This document shows positions 48,151 through 60,702 of a DNA stretch of 64,000 nt, piece by piece. Source of the DNA: Cyathus striatus (lineage: Eukaryota; Basidiomycota; Agaricomycetes; Agaricales; Nidulariaceae); assembly GCA_025738555.1 (NCBI GenBank), contig JAOVFP010000001.1:1364001-1428000 (forward strand). The letters run 5' to 3'. The notes below the pieces were generated by a model. It was not told the DNA's origin. It searched no databases and worked only from the letters and a program-made list of their open reading frames with translations. The position numbers were made by a program, and so were the translations under genes. Numbering within the stretch: the stretch's first letter is position 1; each line of letters opens with the position of its first letter.

Positions 48151-48354
48151 ACTTTAGACGGCAGGGGTAAACTGGTGTGAGGCCGAAACTGACATAAATC
48201 TGCATGAGATAGATGAGATATTCATAGTCACGCAAACATATCGCAGATCTACCTAAAAGCAAAAAGCACCGATATCACACAGAGTCTTTCAAGAGATATC
48301 CAAACCCTGGTTGAAGTTGAAGTAGGTATGTGACATGTGGTTTAGACGATTATT

Positions 48355-48483
48355 CCCACTACCTTTTAAGGTAGTGGGTTTTGGGGAGGTTTGGATTTCC
48401 TTATAAGACAATTTGTGGATCGCGGACTCAACAGTTCAATCATATATAGGAGGGGGGTAGTGGGCTTTGCCGCTTGCTGGTCC
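48355..48483. mobile_element. 129-bp TATT-flanked MITE
   Basis: It begins CCCACTACCTTTTAAGGTAG and ends GGTAGTGGGCTTTGCCGCTT then GCTGGTCC, with TATT at 48351-48354 and 48484-48487. It is an internal-deletion form of the 2851-bp element in the peroxidase intron. Confidence 0.75.
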
Positions 48484-48683
48484 TATTCCTTTATTAATAT
48501 CTGTAAGATGTGGACCATTCAATGAGTGTGCAGGTCTTTATCAAGCTGGTATTTGGCATTTCCCTTCAAGAAAAATACTTGGTTATCCAGGGCTCAGGCA
48601 AGCAGACTCTTTTCGCACCGGACCGCCACATAGCCGCTCTGAGGAAGCACGATTTTTGTCACGTACTCAGCTGTGAGTTCATC

Positions 48684-50143
48684 ATGATCACGGTCCTATC
48701 ATCTATGTTAAGAATAACGATAATGATTTATTTTAGATTTTATACCAAACATCGATTTTGTTTTGATAGATTGCGGTTCAAGTTGCTAACTTGCACAAGA
48801 CCAATAGATGAACGAGAGCGGTCTTCGTGGGCTGTGAAACTTTTAAGTAGTCGTCGCAGATGGCTGATCGCAAGTGTTCATGGAGGAAATAGGTAACGTA
48901 GCTCCACGTTCCTTTTCCTCCCGCAATAAGCAGGTACTGGCAGTCCCTCGTACTCGTTACTGACAGTTCCTCTCGTCTTGCACCAGAGCTGTCTATTAAG
49001 CTGTCTTTCCTGTGTTTTTTTTGCGTTAGGTTTCTTCTGTGCGGCTATTCCTGGTTATGTCTGATGGCAACAAACCTGAAGGAGAACGAGGGGCACTCAC
49101 TGAGCCCTCAGGGTCAGCTTCAGGATCCAATCCTCCCAGATCAATTGCACCTTCAGAACAACCCCCAGAAGACGACTTCACAATCTCAGAACTTGACTCA
49201 ACAACCCTTTCCACTGGTGGCAGGACTCGGAAGTCCAAGGGATTGACTAGACGAGCTCCTCAGTCAGGGTCTCGAGTACCGCAAGGCACCGCGACCTTTT
49301 CTGTTGGAGAGGATAAGGGAGGTGCACCTGCCGGCGCCATCCCTCACCACCCGTCTGCAGCCGGTTCCAGTTTCTCCGATTCTGGTGGACACGTACCTAC
49401 GGGCGCCTTCCCGAATTGACTGCTCTTTTGAATGACGCAACTGAAAGGCCTATGAAAGGCATGCATGGATAGAGTACTAATCTATGTTATTTTGACACAG
49501 CAGGAAAGCAGCGATCAATGATCGGAATTCAATTGTACTGTAGTCATGATATTTTCAAGTTTACAGCAGCTCTTTATCCGCAGTTATTTATACCGTAGTA
49601 CTGTGTGATTATCCACCACGATTGCAGTAGTACAAACTTGCCAACGGTAAGTGAAGCTATTTTTACTAAGGACAACGCGGCCTGAGCCCCGCAGGTGCCA
49701 AGGATTGGTCAGCATGTATGCAAATATTTGGTATTCTTTATTTTGTCCGTTCATCCAAACAAGGTCAAGTCCGTTGAAGTCTGATACTTCTAACTTCGTC
49801 CTCCCCGCCAGCTTCCCCTGACTTCAAAGGACTTATCTACCCATTCTTACTTGTGTCCTTGCTTGAGCTCTCGGCGTATATGTGACTATTTCGGATGATA
49901 GTATGCATCGCCACTACAGGATCCAATGTTGGAGGAACGTTTTCTTCCAACCCCAATACCACAGGTGTCACCGCCTCTTCTTCAGCGCCTAGCGTCTCAG
50001 TCTTCCCCGCAGTTCCCGTTGCCTATTCTTCGACGTTTACACCCTCAACCTCAGGATCACGGTCCTATCATCTATTTTAAGAATAATGATAATAATTTAC
50101 TTTAGATTTTATACAAAACGTTGATTTTGTTTTGATAGATATG
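48684..50143 (+). mobile_element. Relic of a second Ngaro-like element, with a flanking direct repeat
   Basis: From 48774 the sequence follows the A repeat of the 31-37 kb element read 5' to 3' (ttcaagttg..aacttgca, gaccaatagatgaacg, gtgggctgtgaa), then a Gag-like start. About 85 bp beginning gatcacggtcctatcatcta and ending gattttgttttgatagat lies at both 48684 and 50057, bracketing the relic. RT and recombinase parts are absent. Confidence 0.6.
49057..49419 (+). pseudogene. Gag N-terminal fragment of the second element
   Basis: Starting MSDGNKPEGE, it shares with the intact Gag the signatures DFTISELDSTTL / EFTVTELDSGPL, GSRVPQGT, GAI..HHP / GAISYHSP and GGHVPTGAF / DGRVPTGTD. It stops after about 120 codons. 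Clearly homologous and truncated. Confidence 0.8.
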
Positions 50144-50582
50144 TACCCAGTCGAAGTCCGAAGTGTGTTTCTATACAACAAATTGATCGACTTATCACGC
50201 TCCACATCATTCCCTGGCATTTCATTAGGCAATTCTCAGAGAATTACCCTTTTTTATTTGCATAAAACTATTAGAAAACATCGAGATTTCGACCGTCAGG
50301 TAAGGTACGGAATGTCGTTAGTTTGTCTATCTCTCGTGTATCCATACTAACCGCAGGTCTAGATAAACCTTTTACGTTAGATTGATCCACATCTCGACAC
50401 ACTTATTATTGGTGTGCATACGAATAGCATCACCAGAATGATACTGATCTACATATGTTAGTTACTAATGTCAAAGAAAATATTTTAAGATGGACAGTTT
50501 ATGATATAAGTTCATGTACGACACCTTCAATGGTCACCGGTCACCCCTATTATATTCCACGATCTTGTTTCCCAGTTTGACG
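49420..50582. other. Between relic Gag and the 7-TM gene, no gene
   Basis: Apart from the direct repeat at 50057-50143, only short frames without features. Confidence 0.4.
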
Positions 50583-51925
50583 ATGACAAAGACTACGGGC
50601 TCAATAAGCCTCAGTGAAATAACCCTTGCTTCGATTTTTGCTGAATCTTTATTCTATGGTATGGATAACCAGTCAACCATCATTACAGTCACAAATTAAT
50701 GTATCCATCAATAGGAATCTTCATAACACTATTCATATCTTCAACGACCATCTTATTGAAAAAGTTCAGAAAATCCACTGGTCGCGTAATTCACAAAAGG
50801 CTCTTGTTTGTATCTACATTAATGTTCACTCTTGCCACTATCGTAAATTTTGTTTAAACATTACAGTTGTGGTAAATGGGCTCACTAGTTTTACTCTTGT
50901 AGCATATTTCAGCTGACCTGCGGCGCGTTTTTGATGCCTTCATCGCTCATCGGGATTCCGAGGAGAGTATAGAAATGTATCTCATACAAGTCAACACCGT
51001 CGTATATCTGGTGAAGACTGTAGCCTATACATCGCAGACTTTGGTTGGAGATGCTTTTATCGTAAGAATGAAAATTATGAATGATATGAAACTGACATGA
51101 ATTTTTCATTTGACAGCTATACCGGCTTTATTTAGTGTGGAGTGGTGATAAACGAGTTGTATATCCCATTTTGACATGTTTTATTGCTAGTATCGGTGAG
51201 CTCGTCACTTACGAGATTAGATGCTGAGATAACGCGGAGTCTAATACACTGTTGCATGTACAATAGGTGTGACAATAGGAGGTCTCCGAGCCTTTTTCCT
51301 TACATCTCCAAACGATCCTGTCTTTGTAAAAGAACTCCAGCAATGGATTGGATCTTTCTTCTCCTTAACACTCTTTACGAACTTTACCTCAACCTGTACG
51401 TTCTTAAAACTAACCGAATGACCACAATGAAGTAACATAAATATCTTCTAGTGCTTATAGCAGGTCGCATCTGGTGGACAAGTTATCAAACACGACGTCA
51501 ATTTAAAATCGAAGGCCAGAACCTTAATTCTGCTGCTATGGTGATTATAGAATCCGGATCAATTTACTCAATTTGTCTGGCCATACTGCTTGTGTTATAC
51601 CTTAGTGGTAACTATGCACAGTACATTTCTTTGGATACGGTAAGTTTATGTAGCTACACATTATATTGTGTGTTGTCAATCTTTTTCATAGGTTGCTCAA
51701 ATCATAGGGATTGTGTTCTCACTTGTTATAGTCCGTGTTGCGCTTGGTATATCAAGTGATACGGTAACAACAAGAGGATTGAGTCCTCGCGATGTTGAAG
51801 GTGGATCTGGTAATAATATTAATCATGCACAGGTTGCTACGGATGGCATTATATTCTCTCTCAAGCCTATAAGTGCCGAAGTGACTACAATAACTTCGGA
51901 AATGCACGCTGATAGTCAAGACTAA
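50583..51925 (+). CDS. Seven-TM-type integral membrane protein, unknown function
   Basis: Seven exons can be traced: 50583-50658, 50715-50842, 50903-51061, 51117 to about 51192, about 51269-51391, about 51450-51640 and about 51692-51925. The protein starts MTKTTGSISLSEITLAS and carries SLFYGIFITLFISSTTILL, RLFVSTLMFTLATIH, VNTVVYLVKTVAYTSQTLVGDAF, YRLYLVWSGDK, a helix with SPNDPV, NFTSTLLIAGRIWW, IIESGSIYSICLAILL and AQIIGIVFSLVIVRVALG. This helix order, with YRLYLVW, RIWW, IIESG and IIGI..IVRV landmarks, is that of a large mushroom family of 7-TM membrane proteins of unknown role, possibly receptor-like. No stop or frame defect was seen and all junctions keep frame. The C-terminal tail is hydrophilic. 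Confidence 0.78.
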
Positions 51926-52230
51926 AAGTATGTAGCTATTTCATGAAATTTAAAACATCTGTCAATGTGTATAATATATTTGATATCGGTGATTCAAAAG
52001 CGTTGGTTTTGATGTTATTATAACATAAGAAGGGGATACTAGTAGCAAGTTCCACTACTTCGGTGCTAATGGCATTGGCAACTTATGTACGGAGCAACTG
52101 GCTTGGAATCTGGTAATTGGCATGTCCTTTCAGAATAATATGGTATTCAAAAAAACAAGGGTAGCAAGCAGCTGGGTCTATGTATGGCATACATACTAGG
52201 TAAAAACCAATGTTTTTGGTCATCTTTGGT
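51926..52230. other. Intergenic, no gene
   Basis: AT-rich, no supported features. Confidence 0.4.
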
Positions 52231-52380
52231 ACACCTTCAAAATTTTGAACTTAGTACACCTTTATTTTTGAAATAGTACACCTTGATTTTAAATTTTTCG
52301 AAATTGGTACACCTTGATTTTTATTGTTCAAAAGTGGTACACCTCATTTTCAGAATTGGTACATCTTGAAATTTAACTTT
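52230..52380 (+). repeat. Short tandem repeats with GGTACACCTTGATTTTT cores
   Basis: Six degenerate units of 25-45 bp containing (g/a)gtacacctt followed by a T-rich run. Confidence 0.7.
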
Positions 52381-52690
52381 ACTCTGGATGTGTTTTTTGA
52401 TTGGCACAAATCACTGTAGCATATTTATTTCAATGCAGTCTGGTCTGTAAACATGAACAAACATCAACTACTGTGCATTGACATAGCAAAAGATGTTGCT
52501 TTAAGTGAATTATTTCTTATATCTAACTAAAAACACTGTAAGAAATATATATATTGGACATATACCTTTACTCTGGATGTGTTTTTGTGATCAGAAAAAG
52601 TGCGAGGAAGGCTCTGTAGCATATATTCTTTGATGCAAGTCCAGTCTGTAAACATGAGCAAACATCAACTGCAGTGCATTAAACTCAATA
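52372..52690 (+). repeat. Direct duplication, about 190-bp spacing
   Basis: ctttactctggatgtgtttt, then tgtagcatat..tt, tctgtaaacatga.caaacat and caact..gtgcatt recur in order from 52566. Confidence 0.7.
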
Positions 52691-52697
52691 AGAACGT

Positions 52698-54705
52698 AGG
52701 GCCAGCAAGTGGCAGGGCCCACTACCTGCACACTGGCAGTTGTGAAAGGAGGGTTTGTGTTGGGATGGGGTGCAATGGTTTGAGTTATGTAGATGCTATG
52801 GTGTACATGTAATGTGTACAAGGCCTGCAGTTATTTATTACAACTACTAAGTAGTTCCAGATTTGTATTGTAAGGTGAAGAATGTAGTATTCATAGCAAC
52901 ATGAATCAGAACGTGCATGTGTGATTCATTCAGGTAGCCAGTTCCGAGTCCGAGAAATCTACCAGAGTGCTGAGGTCATTCGGGAAGGGGATATTTGGGT
53001 TGAGTTTTCTCAGTTCTTGGATCTCTGGAGAAGCCTCGCGAATGCGTTGAATGACACATTCATATTTTTTTTTGGAGTTTTCTGACGGCATCAGGTCTAA
53101 CAGCAGGACCTGGATATTCACTCTTGTGTGTGGCCAGTAGAGCTTGGCAGAGCAGGCATAAAGGGAAATTAAATGACAAACCTGAATATCAATGTAAACA
53201 TTGCTCAGAAAGGAAGAGTGCTGCTGTGACGTTTATGGAGCATGTGCATGAGGTATGGCATGCACCACGAAAGTACCAAAGAATTCAAGTGAGAACTCAG
53301 CGAAGATGTTAACAAGGATATATGGTGTGGTATGAGCAATCAAATGTCAATGTTTTAACGGCATCTGCCCATGCCAGCCACAAACCTTTGCTACTAGCTC
53401 TACACTGATGGTAGTCCGCTTCTTATGTTCTATGCCAAGGGAGGTAATGATGGACTCAGCGAACAGCTCCACCCCACACATCCTAATGCACTGCAAGAGT
53501 TATGAACGTTTGTTTGAGACACAAAATGTCCCAAGCTTACTATGCATCTTTCTCATTCACAGAAGTCGACAGTGGCTGCCATAAGTGAGCAGAAAACCCG
53601 AACAATTCTCCAACAGTCATTGTTTCTATATGTGTGTCCACTTGTTGGCATTGAGTAGCCAGTTTCGGCTTGGAAATCTAGGGGTAACAGGCGAGCTGAC
53701 TGTTTAAAAGTCGCTCTCTCTTCGTCAGTTCCATGGTGTACACGAGATTGAAAAGTCGATTTAAGGCCACTATGATATCGTAAAACCGAGTACTGCGATG
53801 GAGAGGGAGAGGGGAAGAGTGTGTGCTTTGTGTGTTCAGGTGAAGACGAGGGAGGGAGATAGTAGTAAGAACAAGGAAAAGGAACAACAACATCCATAAG
53901 TTGAATCAGATACTTCTTCTCCTTCCTCTCCTTCCTCTGCTCATTTTCCTCCTACAGAATCTCATTAACAACAACATCAGGAACATGCACTTCAACTATT
54001 CACTCAACAAGAACCTTCTACTTCGATCACACCTTCTCCTTCAGCTGTGAACTGGGAGAACATGCTAGAAGTAGACACTTTCATACTAGCCACTTCCACT
54101 TCCTCCTGCTGAGATAGGAGTTAAATATATACAAATCAATCATTGCTTGAGAATGAATGTAGCATAAGGGACGCCACTTACTGTGAAAGTACTGCCAGAG
54201 GGATTCAGTTGAGAACTTAGCTGCCTACTGGCTTGTTATAATACCTATAGATGGTGTTATGGGGAACAATGTTCCCAATAAGTTCACATTTGAACATTGA
54301 TATGTGGTCCAAATGTTCACCGGTACCTCTCAAGCCCACAAAGAAAGGGAACATACCGTACATAGAGACCTTCAAGTTGTAGAGACCTTCTCATATATGC
54401 AAGCGTATATGTCCCCCTAAGAAATTAATTCGATGTCGAGGAACTTGAGGTACGGTTGACAATGGCAGCACAGTGTATAAGCCACGTCTACAGACAGTGA
54501 CACGAGTCAGACAACCATCAGGAAAGGAAGACAACGAACAGTTGACAAATAGTGTATGTATGAAAGTATCCCAGGAAGGTGCAAACACAGGTAAATTCTT
54601 AACCATACAAGGCATGTTCTGATCCAAAGCAATGCCAAGCGATCGGCCTGCAAAGTGTGTTTTCCAATGACCCACATAAACCCTACTACCTAAAAAGGTA
54701 GTGGG
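52698..54705. mobile_element. Third, inverted copy of the CCCACTACC-ended family, about 2.0 kb
   Basis: It starts GGGCCAGCAAGTGGCAGGGC then CCACTACC and ends CCTAAAAAGGTAGTGGG, the reverse order of the copies at 43.96 and 48.36 kb. The flanks (CGTA, AATT) do not match each other, so the boundaries are less sure. Unrecognised frames on both strands (52930-53121, 53553-53897 and 54391-54675 minus) show no domains. Confidence 0.5.
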
Positions 54706-54737
54706 AATTAACCTACATTAACATACCAAATATGTTA

Positions 54738-55021
54738 CTGTACCATTACGACCAAGTTCATGCATTTTTAGCGTGATGGTCATAATCAGTTGGACCTATT
54801 GTTCATAGGTCCGTGTGATGCGTGACAAATGTGTTATCTGTTCATAGCTGTCAACTGTTCAAGTATGCCGACAGGCACCGAGTTTTTTCAGTTACTTACC
54901 CTCTTGTAAGTCTTGTTGTACCTCTGTTCAAGTACCTCTGTGACGCGTGACAAACCTGGGATCTGTTCAAGTTCATCGCCATTTGTGACGTGTGACTGAA
55001 CACTTGGTCGTAATGGTACAG
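54738..55021. mobile_element. Tc1/mariner-like MITE, 284 bp
   Basis: Terminal inverted repeats CTGTACCATTACGACCAAG at both ends, flanked by TA on each side. Inside are two TGTGACGCGTGACAAA-like segments. No coding capacity. Confidence 0.7.
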
Positions 55022-56110
55022 TATTCTCGATCACCAATTTCTCAGCCCACTCGCTATAGAGCAGAAACAGCAGCACCTAACACATGCTCCGACTATTCAT
55101 GGACTCTGGTGGCTTATCACCCCGAACACACTGATACTAACGGATCCTCCAAGAGGTACCAGATCCAGCGATCGCGGACGTTCATCTTGCCACGCGACAT
55201 TGTTCGCTTGATGCTGGCAGCTGAACGGCAACAAAAAATACATCAAAATTTGATGATATTCGGTATCCTCCGCTGCCGGCACCAAGTGACAAGAATTTGA
55301 AGCAATTAGAACACGTCGCACAAAAACGATGGTATTGAGTATGATGTGAAACTATGTACAATGTGTTAACTATTAAAAACATCATAAGGACTGCTTAAGT
55401 AATTGTTATCACACAGCTACTACGGTGGATGTGATGGTGCTGGAGCATTGTGTACGTTGAATTCGATACTTTAATTATAAACCCCACTCATATATATCTA
55501 TATAGGCAGTAGTGCCGACTGCAACACTGCCTTCCACGTCCCCACTGATATTTTCGTTCAAGTTGCTTGTCAGCAGAAGGCAAATTCCAAGAGGAGCTCT
55601 CTCCCGGACATCTAGGCGAGTCAGGAACTTGAAGACTAATCATATTGTTGTGATGCTTGATATGTGCGATAAACTCTTGTCATTGGTAGTAAATCATGGA
55701 TACATATGATAGATACCGAATACAATCGCATCCATTTCATGCAATCATCTGTACATATGGTAAATGCCTGCTCCTAGTCAATATGCTAGTTCCAAAAGCG
55801 CCTATATGTGTACAGTTTGACTAGACATATTGAATTTCTCAATAATCTTGTCTGTATGATAATAGATATAAGTATGCAATGTTTAGTGAACAGATCTTTA
55901 TTGGCGCTGTGAAATAGCAGACTCACCAAGAAATGCTGCCTTGCATTTAGTGCTATCCTGATGCCGCACCATAGGATATGTTGAATTACTTATTTTTCTA
56001 TGGTTGACATAATCATTACACCTAGGACAGCTTGATATCATACAGAGCCTTGAAAGAGTTTCGACCCCTCGGTGAAGTAAAATGAATACGACACCACAGA
56101 AGGTCAATGC
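55022..56110. other. Intergenic, no supported gene
   Basis: Several short frames (for example 54992-55300 plus) without family features. I cannot tell a gene from chance here. Confidence 0.4.
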
Positions 56111-56114
56111 ATAG

Positions 56115-57200
56115 GGTCACCTAGTTTATAAGAGTCATAATTCTCCTAATACGCTAAGTGTGCTTGAGTTCTATATGTACGTACGTCGATGAACCTAATG
56201 TGACGGAATGTACTTGAGTACGTTGAATACGTACAAACCACGAAAAAATCGCCATTCAATCTCACTCTGTATTTCCGTACCCCTCCGAATCGTCGAAGTA
56301 ATAAGAATAGTATAGCATTGATTCGCTTGAAAGGCCTCTGGTCATCTATGTGATTGTGAGCATAGTAGTACTGTATCAGATTGAGCTAGGCTGCCTTAGA
56401 ACTATGCAGGATTTAAGCGCATGGTATAACAAGTTGCATGTTCTACCCGGTACCATCCAAACTCCAAAAATGTCCAGTTTCACGTCGTCTATTTAAAAAA
56501 TGTAATATATATGAGGACTACACATTTTTCGGATATCGCCTAGTCATAAGAGCGTAACGCTCTGCAGTTGATCCAGGCGGGCTTGAGTTGTATCTCAACG
56601 TGTTCTATGATACTCCCGACGACCGGGCCAACACTTTCATAAATGTAAAAACGTAACTTTGAAGTAAAAGATGAAAATGCCGTAGATAATCTGGCTAAAT
56701 CGGACGAAGTTTCACTACAGTGTATATCCGATTGAACTAAGCGGACGTGTTCAATGGCTTAATCTGCACTGTAATAGTTATTTCACTACATACGGTTATA
56801 ACATATAACATACAGTAACCATTTACGTCATTATTTTTCATAATTTAAATCAGTATGATGAAGCTGCGAATAAGAGATTTGAACAACAACAGCCTAGAAG
56901 TAATGGTTTATGAAATTTCCATATCTCGTCAAAGTAATAAAATAATATTGTGTTGCCAATGGTATATGTGACGTCGCGTAGTCGTAAATGATTGATTAAT
57001 CTATGTAGTTGAGCTATACGGACTTATTAGATTCGAACGTCCATTAAATTTTATGCAATTCATGTAGTGTGGTTGGAAACTGCTCGTCCAAGTTGTAAGG
57101 TGAAAATAAGCACGGGGTAAAAATGTGGTAAGGTTCCTTGGAAAGCTCTAACGCTACTTATATGCATTCAATTGAGTCACGAAAGCTTGATTTTTATCTG
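56115..57200 (-). repeat. Second array of tRNA-Lys 5'-half relics
   Basis: Relic units at about 56117, 56340, 56535, 56690, 56975 and 57140. The clearest (56535-56580) keeps cgcctagtcataagagcgta and ccaggcgggcttgagttgta. No unit has a B-box. Confidence 0.7.
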
Positions 57201-57570
57201 AATACTTATGCACTATGGTATACAGCATTCCTGGACTCGGAGGGTTCCGGAAGTTTAATCCAAGCCTAGACTCTGACGGAACGACTCAACGAGTGGCAGT
57301 TATTTTGTGTCTGAATGTAATTATCGACTCTTGCTATACGTGAATTGGTTGGAAGTATGTGGTGGGAGGAGAAGGAGAAGGAGCGGGACGCCGGGAAGTC
57401 ACCAAGTTTGTACAATGAGGTAGAGATGACGTTTTCTGGGCATAGCCACATATTATGTAAGTGTCTATTTAAAGTCTGGCGGTTGGATCCGGTTTGCTTC
57501 CGTTCATTTTGCAAGAGCGTTACTCCCCCATTACTTAGCTGCAACCCCGATCCCAATCCTCGTTCTTGAA
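56820..57570 (+). repeat. Segmental duplication partner of about 41.4-42.2 kb
   Basis: Shared in order with 41.4-42.2 kb: cataatttaaatcagta, ctcgtcaaagtaat, the relic tRNA with ttgagcta, then agccacat.ttatgtaagt, tttaaagtc.ggcggt and tttgcttccgttca. Strongly diverged. Confidence 0.65.
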
Positions 57571-57599
57571 TGTCCCACAAATAGCTCTCGAGTATCTCT

Positions 57600-59530
57600 C
57601 ATGATCGATTGATCATTAAATTCAAATCAAGCAACAATCAAGAACGCAATGGATCCCAGTAATAACATTGCACTAGATGCTACTAGATAGTAGATGATAA
57701 TTGGAGCACTTCACCGTCACTGACATCACAAACTAAGGTCACAACGCAGCGGGATACCACATCCTCATCGTGATCTTCACAGTAAATTTTAGTCACTTCA
57801 ATGCCCTCGCGTTTACGAGAAACGGTACGCAAAATTTAAAGGTGCATATCATATAATTCGGCTTCTTCCCTTCCACTCCCTCCGAGTCCTCTCCTTCCTG
57901 CAAATCGATTTTCTACAATCCATCGCGTTCACCAATACAGAGCGATGATTATATGTATACTAAGAGAGTATGTTTTAGGAGAAAGATGAGCTGGAGGCAT
58001 AGGACAGCGGATGTACGTGGCCTTCTTACCCTTCAATCCCCTCCTCGACTTAGGCCAACGGTCCTATCACGTTCTTCGTAGCCTCTTCGCCATATTTAGG
58101 TGCACTCGAATGTACTATTCAACATGTTTCAAATAGATTTATATTGTATATGGGCTATGCCATGGCACATACTATTCGAATCAATCTCTGAGTTGCACTT
58201 GGGCAGTACTTATGATGGTAGAGACAGTGAGCGAGTGTGTTTGTGCCCGTGTCTGCTTGGATTGTAAGAATTATATCGACCATCCTGTCATCTTCGCTAA
58301 CCTCGCTAACTTCGCTTCATTATCCCTCCCCTCTCCCAGGTCACTCAAACGACGTTTCGTTTTGAAGTTAAAACTGTGCTAAAATGCTTCGTGCCGGGGA
58401 TAGGCATTTTAGTATGCTGTTTAGCGAGGCGATTTAGTATATTCCTTATTTCAATTGATCTATGAGATGTAGGAAGTTACTAAGCTGCTGGGTACGGCTT
58501 GTGCACATGATTGTAAGTATTATAGAGTCATGTATCTCATCTTCCTTCAACTCTCTAACCTCCTCTCCCGTCGTCTCCGTGCAATACCCCTTACACCTCA
58601 CCCGTCTTTTTCTTTCACTAAATTAACACGCTATATTTAGTCTTCGCTAAGCACAGCTATCGTCACTCATACCTACAACACATATAAACCTTTCAATTAG
58701 CAAGTGTGGATTCATAGGAGTAACAATCAATTCGTATCCTTTATGAAGTCTTGGATCGTAGATTTACCTTCGAATAACGCATGCAATTTGGAAAAATATA
58801 CACCTTTCACACTGTTACTTATAAGAGGCTAACTCCAATTCCAATCAACCAGGCAGCCTTTTCTGATGTCGGTACATACATCTTGAACATGTGCTGGATC
58901 CCAGAAATAATTGTTGGCGGTAGCAGTAACTAGATTGAACTGAGCAAATAGGGGTGTTCAAAACTGATCAAATCGTAGCGCTAAGTCCTGTTATCGTACT
59001 TCGTGTGAACAGCTTGTCGTAGCGACTCAATCTTGATACCCCCCTTTCTCCAAGCTCGCAACGATACTGCCGACGTCACGGGTTCAACTAATTTTAGGTC
59101 TTGTTTATTTTACTCACTACAGAATGGCTTGAAACTTCTGAAAAGTGAAACTTACATTCCATTTCATGTATTAGGACGCATAAAGAGGGAGGATAATACG
59201 TGGATATTAAGATATTTGAGCATCAAGTTTCGGCGTACAGATGAACACTCAATCACTGTAACCGAGAAGCCGCAGTGCGCCGGAGTTTGAGTGTGGTTAG
59301 ACTTTCCATGGTTAGTCACGCGCACGTAAGCAACTTTTGTAATATATACGCCACCCGCAGCGTGAACGTGTCCCTGCTATCACTTGCTAGTTACCATTCC
59401 CACCAACAGTATCTCCCATCTATGAGAAGTGTAGATGCTATCAGAACCGGAAATTATTTGTATTGCGCTTACTGACTAATGTTTCGACTTGGTATCAAGT
59501 TGGATGTTCACCGTTTCTAAGGCGCGGCAT
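57600..59530. other. Intergenic, no supported gene
   Basis: Weak duplication of a block with gattgtaag.attata..tcat.ttc..aac.tc at 58.26 and 58.51 kb. An 85-codon frame at 59033 has no features. Confidence 0.4.
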
Positions 59531-59534
59531 AGAA

Positions 59535-59543
59535 TATATAAAG
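59535..59543 (+). promoter_or_regulatory. TATA box of the SDR gene
   Basis: TATATAAAG, 90 bp upstream of the ATG at 59633. Confidence 0.55.
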
Positions 59544-59632
59544 AACAAGGACGATACTCTTTACGTCTGTACGTTGTCCCCAGTAATCTCTTCTATACCC
59601 TATCTCAATACTTCAAAGCAAAGAAATCAACG

Positions 59633-60702
59633 ATGTCCCCGAAAGTTTGGCTCGGTATGACCATGCTATGTAATTTTATTAAAGTTCTGACATTATGGCA
59701 GTTACTGGGTCCTCAAGTGGCCTCGGCCTTTCCGTTGTCAAACATGTACTCTCCAAAGGCGACATTGCTGTAGCAACGCTCAGGAAGCCCGAAGCTCTTT
59801 CTGAACTGACTACACAATACGGCCCATCGCAGCTTCTCGTGGTGAAGCTAGACGTTGCCAAGCCAGACGAAATCACCTCCGCATTCGCCGTTGCAATAGA
59901 GAAATTTGGACGCATCGATGTCGTCTACAATAACGCTGGATATGCATTTCTCGCAGAGTTCGAATCCGCTCCCGATGACCTTGCTAGAAATATGTTCGAA
60001 GTGAACTTTTGGGGAGCTGCGAATGTCTCGAGGGAGGCTATTCGGGTTTTCCGTGATGTTAACAAGCCTTCCGGGGGACGCTTGTTACAAGCATCTTCTG
60101 GAGCTGGGGTTACCGGCATCCCTACCTGTTCTTATTACAGTGCCTCGTAAGTTTCCATATTTTATCCATATCTATAAAGAATTAAAAATTCAATTGTTAA
60201 ACTACTATAGAAAGTTCGGTAATGAATTTATTCGATTTAACCGAATGTTTGTCGTGGCTAACTACTTCGATAGCACTTGTAGGATTAAGTGAAGCAATTG
60301 CAAAAGAGGTTGACCCGTCATGGAACATCAAGGTAATCCTCTTCTGTGGTTAATTCTATTCGCTTCTCAGACTTCTCTATCAAATTATAGGTCGTAATCC
60401 TCGACATCGGAAGTTTCAAAACACGAGCACTAGATCCAGGATTCCTAACTGTAGTCCCTCAACATCCACAATACGCAAACACGACTTCGTTTATACGCTC
60501 GTTATTAACTGAACATACAGAGCAAGTCAGTGTTGGGGATAGTGACAAGGCTGGAAGGGAGATTCATAGGATCGCATATGACGATGATGCTCCTCTCCAT
60601 GTTTCTTTCGGCCTTGATAGTATCGAGGGTACGAAGGAGAAGATTGAACTTCTGAAGAATAATGTGGAGAAATCGGTTGTTTATTGTGCTGATTTGAAGT
60701 AG
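59633..60702 (+). CDS. Short-chain dehydrogenase/reductase
   Basis: Five exons (59633-59654, 59702-60146, 60211-60218, 60274-60332, 60391-60702) give an uninterrupted protein of 281 residues. It starts MSPKVWLVTGSSSGLG: the TGxxxGLG nucleotide-binding turn is completed across the first splice. Then come LDVAKPDE (acidic residue after strand 4), NNAGYA, the catalytic Ser in LLQASSGAG, and YYSASK, whose active-site Tyr and Lys are joined by splicing to an 8-nt exon. KVVILDIGSFKTRAL follows. These are the classical SDR motifs for an NAD(P)-dependent oxidoreductase, cytosolic by lack of a signal. Substrate unknown. The gene looks intact. Confidence 0.9.
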
